Origin: JBAXTE01 sp964653595
GTDB lineage: Bacteria > Bacteroidota > Bacteroidia > Bacteroidales > WCHB1-69
NCBI GenBank assembly: GCA_964653595.1
Contig: CAZZHH010000042.1
Coordinates: forward strand, 1 to 27,367
DNA: 27,367 nt
Direction of reading: 5' to 3'
Below the pieces are notes generated by a model. The model was not told where the DNA came from and made no database searches. It saw only the letters and a list, made by a program, of their open reading frames with translations. Positions 24,342 through 27,367 of this stretch are shown one piece after another (positions within the stretch are counted from its first letter, which is position 1; each line of letters begins with the position of its first letter). The position numbers and the translations under genes are program-made.

Positions 24342-24701
24342 GAACCATCTAATATTATTTTTTCTTCAAAATTCATTTTATTACGATTTATCTCGAATTG
24401 AATTTTGATGGAATTATTTTTTCCAGAATCAGAATATAACCACAGAATCATTCGTTGGTTTTAAAAACTATCTTTTTTGATAGTTCGAATTATTCGTATT
24501 CTATTATTCGTTAACTGTAAGTAGTTTAATATGAATGGAATAAATCCTTTTGATGAATTTTATTTCTGAATCTGGACATTTTAGAGAATTTACGTATGAT
24601 GTAATTTTAATTGATACATCGTCAAAATGGAGACTCTTTAACTATTGATATTAAAGTAGTTAAGGTGTCCTTGAAAATATTAAATTTAAAAAAGAAAAAA
24701 A
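24342..24701 (+). other. 360-nt gap with possible broken coding remnants
   Basis: No intact gene. Several short plus-strand stretches translate to protein-like sequence but end quickly at stops, for example a 31-residue frame at 24553-24648 with DVILIDTSSKWRL near its end. A small hairpin (AACTATC, six T, GATAGTT) lies at 24466-24485. The gap could be a gene remnant of the frame at 23967 or simple spacer. Confidence 0.35.
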
Positions 24702-25181
24702 ATGAATACTTCAATAATAATAGGAGCCCTTATTTTGGGTTTAATCATCTTGATATTTATCTGGATACATAATAAACAAGCTAAAAAACAAAATCAAAAA
24801 CTTGAGGTTTTATATCAATTAGCATTAAGTGAAGGCTATACGATTACCGAAAAAGAGATATTAATGAATAATATTATAGGGATTGATGGAGAATCTAAAA
24901 TGTTGTTTTTTATCAATAGTGAAAAAAACATGAAGGAGATATTGGATTTAAGTAAGTTTAAAAAATGCAATGTTCAGGAAAGAAGCAGAACTAGTGATTC
25001 TAACTCAGGTTCGCAAAAAGTAGTTGAAAAAATTGAACTTTCTTTTATCCCCTTTTCCTCAAATAGTAGCAATGTAATACTTGAGATTTACAATATAGAT
25101 AATGGGGATTTTTATCTAAATGGGGAGTTCCAATTTTGCGAAAAATGGACATTAACCATCAATAAACTATTACAAAAATAG
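24702..25181 (+). CDS. Membrane-anchored hypothetical protein
   Basis: The 159-residue protein begins with one transmembrane helix (residues 4-22, Ile/Leu-rich with Trp-Ile-His at its end). A Lys/Gln-rich stretch follows, then a soluble domain of about 120 residues. The soluble part alternates strands and polar turns (for example IIGIDGESKMLFFI near 66 and VILEIYNIDNGDFYLNGEF near 125). That pattern suggests a small beta-rich fold facing the cytoplasm or periplasm. I know no family for it. A purine-rich stretch of A and G just before the ATG could act as the ribosome-binding region. It has no close neighbour in its direction. Confidence 0.72.
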   Translation: MNTSIIIGALILGLIILIFIWIHNKQAKKQNQKLEVLYQLALSEGYTITEKEILMNNIIGIDGESKMLFFINSEKNMKEILDLSKFKKCNVQERSRTSDSNSGSQKVVEKIELSFIPFSSNSSNVILEIYNIDNGDFYLNGEFQFCEKWTLTINKLLQK

Positions 25182-25516
25182 TCCCTTTTTTTGCTTTTTA
25201 TTCTTTTTCGAATTGGGGAAAGCTCATTTTTGTCAAGTTATGGTTAGAGATGCCTTTTTAAGCATTTAAAATGTAAAAATAGGGGTACATCAGACAATGA
25301 TTCATTATAAAAAAATTGAGTTACCCTCTTTCTTTGTTTATTTTAGGGAATTGCGACAAGCCGAATTTTAATTTTGGTTTGTCGCATTCATTTTGGAAAG
25401 GATGTTAAATTGAATCTTTAATATATCTTTTTCAAATACATAGATGATTTTCAACAATACATTTTTATAGAATTAATAGCTGTTTTTATAACAGTTTATA
25501 AAATTCTATGAATCAG
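25182..25516. other. 335-nt gap between converging genes, with one hairpin
   Basis: No gene seen. The main feature is the inverted repeat at 25352-25386, which may end transcription from either side. The rest is AT-rich, with nothing recognised. Confidence 0.6.
25352..25386. terminator. Inverted repeat, possible bidirectional terminator
   Basis: TGCGACAAGCC (25352-25362) pairs with 25376-25386 over 11 bp, with one G-T pair, around a 13-nt AT-rich loop. It sits between two converging genes. The T tracts on either side are weak, so termination is only likely, not clear. Confidence 0.45.
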
Positions 25517-26524
25517 TTATTGTTTTTCGAAGATTTCGAATAGTTCTTTCGCTACCTCAATTGGGTCTATTTCTGTGATACAAATGCAGTTTTTCTCTTT
25601 TCTACAGTTGCTGCATTCGATATCTTTTACAAAAATTGTAGACTTTGGGCCAATTGGTTTCCATCTTCCGGGGTGCATTGGTTTGATAGGTGGATAAATG
25701 CCTATGGTGTGAATGCCAAGAGCAGATGCTATGTGCAAAGGGCCTGTGCTGCAAGCTACCATTGCATCTGCATGGGCGATAAGGGAGACAAGTTGAATTA
25801 GACTTAATTTTCCAGATGCGTCACACACATGAGGGAAAGGGTTGACAAGGAAATCTCTGAAAAGAGCACCCTCATCTTCAGAGCCAGTTACGATGATATT
25901 GTATTTTTCGGGAGGTAGCAATTTAATTAGTTCTTCAAAATTCTCAACACCCCACTCTCTGGCGCTGCCTTTGGATTTTGGATGAAGGATAACATTAAAT
26001 TTTGAAGAATCAATCAAGCTGTTCACTTCGGGATGTTTTTTGGGAATGGTGAGCCCACTTAGGTCAAACATTCTTTCGAAGGGATAGTCTATTTTTGGCA
26101 AAATTGGCTTTAATAATTTGAAATTTAGTTGACTTTCATGTAAAGAAGAGTTTTTTCTCGAAAAATGAACCAATTTGTTGCAGGTATTCCAATGAAATAG
26201 CCGGTGAGAAGTGCCAATTCTAATTGGTATTTTAGCTAACTTGGCAACTTTAGCAATCTCTTTGTTCGGAAAAACATGTATTATTGCATCTAAGTTGAGG
26301 CCTGCAAAGGTTTTCACTTGTTCATTTAATTCCAAAGACTCCATTAAATCCCAACTTAAGAAATGATCAATGTTACTACAACATTCAATGATAGGCCGTG
26401 TATAATTTCTTCCAAGATAATAAATTTCAATATCTGGAAATTGTTGTTTAAGATATCCTGTCATTGGCAGAGTAAGCATCGTGTCTCCAATGCTATCCGT
26501 TCTGCTTATCAATATTTTTTTCAT
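25517..26524 (-). CDS. Glycosyltransferase family 9 (heptosyltransferase-like)
   Basis: The 335-residue protein belongs to the ADP-heptose:LPS heptosyltransferase family. It has the two Rossmann-like GT-B halves: the N-terminal SRTDSIGDTMLTLPM motif at residues 7-21, and ILHPKSKGSAREW near 180. The C-terminal donor-site region has ACSTGPLHIASALGIHTIGIYPPIKPMHPGRWKP near 258-292. Such enzymes add heptose or another sugar to the LPS core on the cytoplasmic face of the inner membrane. Near the end there is a Cys cluster (Cys-x2-Cys-x5-Cys-x-Cys, around 305-316), denser than the few Cys often seen there. It lies about 136 nt downstream of a second minus-strand glycosyltransferase gene, suggesting a glycan-assembly locus. 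Confidence 0.9.
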   Translation of the reverse strand: MKKILISRTDSIGDTMLTLPMTGYLKQQFPDIEIYYLGRNYTRPIIECCSNIDHFLSWDLMESLELNEQVKTFAGLNLDAIIHVFPNKEIAKVAKLAKIPIRIGTSHRLFHWNTCNKLVHFSRKNSSLHESQLNFKLLKPILPKIDYPFERMFDLSGLTIPKKHPEVNSLIDSSKFNVILHPKSKGSAREWGVENFEELIKLLPPEKYNIIVTGSEDEGALFRDFLVNPFPHVCDASGKLSLIQLVSLIAHADAMVACSTGPLHIASALGIHTIGIYPPIKPMHPGRWKPIGPKSTIFVKDIECSNCRKEKNCICITEIDPIEVAKELFEIFEKQ

Positions 26525-26660
26525 AATTTAATTTCTCAGTAAGCGAAAGTAAAACAAAAAACAATAATATCCAGCTTGCACATTTATTCATTAAGGCATA
26601 ATTCAATAATTTATAAACACAAACTAATGCTAATATATAACAAAGAGAGTTGATTTTTGT

Positions 26661-27367
26661 TCAATTTTTTAGTATTCGATTCAAGTCTCTAGTTCTTGCA
26701 TACTTCAAATAAGTAGCAAAAGCTGAAATTCGTGCAATTTGGAATCCGGTATACCCATCCAGAAACCCAAGCTTAAGGAAATAATCTCTAAAGAATTTAA
26801 CTGGAAAAGCAAAAATCAATTTTAAAATTGAAGGGTTGTACCCTTTTTCAGAAAGTTCTTTAGAAGATATTGCTGTAAACTTGTCTACTTGTTTGATGTG
26901 GTCGTCTATTGAATAATAGGAGTAGTGAAGTAAATCTCCTTTTAACAAGGTTGGTTTCTTTTGGTCGTTGAGCTCATATTTTTCGTGTAAAGCGCCACCG
27001 ATCCAAGAACCTTTGTCTTTGAAAAAGATTCGCAGTTTTCGATCGGGATACCAGCCACAGTGATGTACCCAACTACCACAATAATTGGTCAACCGGTTCA
27101 TCGAATAACCGATGGCTTCAGGATTTTTTTTGATCGCGAGGATCGATTTTATTAGCTTTTCATCTGGTACTTCATCCGCGTCGATAGAAAAAACAAATGA
27201 GTGTGTAGCTTGAGCAACTGCGAAGTTTTTCTGCTCGGTGTATCCCAAAAAAGGTTGTTGTATCACTCTAGCCCCTAGTGATTCGGATATCGCAACAGTT
27301 TTATCCGTTGAATTGGAATCGACGACCACTACTTCGTCAGCAATCGATTTCACTCCCGAAATGCATC
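26661..27367 (-). CDS. Glycosyltransferase family 2, 5' end cut by the window edge
   Basis: The minus-strand frame runs open to the right edge of the window. The codons before the GTG at 27353 continue the family pattern (Cys-Ile-Ser-Gly then Val-Lys-Ser-Ile), so that GTG is not the real start. Only the first 15-25 residues, with the usual start of a GT-A fold, are missing. Visible motifs are VVVDSNSTDKTV near the front, the metal-binding stretch SIDADEVPD, and HHCGWYPDRKLRIFFKDKGSWIGGALHEKYE. These match the WaaE/KdtX-like group of LPS glycosyltransferases. The sugar added is unknown. Confidence 0.88.
   Translation of the reverse strand, partial: CISGVKSIADEVVVVDSNSTDKTVAISESLGARVIQQPFLGYTEQKNFAVAQATHSFVFSIDADEVPDEKLIKSILAIKKNPEAIGYSMNRLTNYCGSWVHHCGWYPDRKLRIFFKDKGSWIGGALHEKYELNDQKKPTLLKGDLLHYSYYSIDDHIKQVDKFTAISSKELSEKGYNPSILKLIFAFPVKFFRDYFLKLGFLDGYTGFQIARISAFATYLKYARTRDLNRILKN

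Noticed and set aside
24553..24648. 31-residue plus-strand frame ahead of the membrane protein gene
   Set aside because: It is too short and has no start context; kept only as part of the possible decayed region.

Overview
The window is AT-rich bacterial DNA from a member of the Bacteroidota, probably a free-living flavobacterium-like lineage. Four things point there. A long secreted protein carries SprB-type repeats, a PKD domain and a gliding-motility/type IX secretion C-terminal domain. Promoter -7 elements of the Bacteroidota form TAnnTTTG lie close to many start codons. The L25 protein is of the long Ctc type, and there is a GSCFA-domain protein. No rRNA, tRNA, CRISPR array, insertion sequence or phage gene was recognised, so this looks like ordinary chromosome.

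Layout. Positions 1-2400 hold a small lipoprotein, a possible 32-residue membrane peptide, a PHP-family (HisJ-like) phosphatase and a secreted hypothetical protein. Positions 2400-6470 hold a minus-strand cluster of a NAD-dependent epimerase, an MsbA-like ABC exporter and an M20 amidohydrolase; the last two overlap by 4 nt. Positions 6600-11300 hold ribosomal protein L25 with a clear terminator, a GSCFA protein and the 954-aa T9SS-type surface protein. A 560-nt gap with a run of 20 T follows. Positions 11800-13200 hold three small secreted or lipoprotein genes. Positions 13460-15018 hold ssb and mutY.

The most notable feature is at 15249-18631: two adjacent genes that encode both subunits of the archaeal-type Glu-tRNA(Gln) amidotransferase, GatE and GatD. 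Both are full length with the expected motifs, and a Bacteroidota-style promoter lies in front. This enzyme is regarded as an archaeal hallmark, bacteria normally using GatCAB or GlnRS, so the pair suggests an ancient transfer that has adapted to its host.

Positions 18900-23920 hold dut, a TPR lipoprotein, a pirin and prfC (release factor 3). Positions 23950-25500 are poor in recognisable genes and may hold decayed sequence. The right end holds two minus-strand glycosyltransferases (GT9 and an edge-truncated GT2) of the kind used for lipopolysaccharide or glycan assembly.

All calls rest on reading the sequence and on recalled family knowledge; no database search was made.
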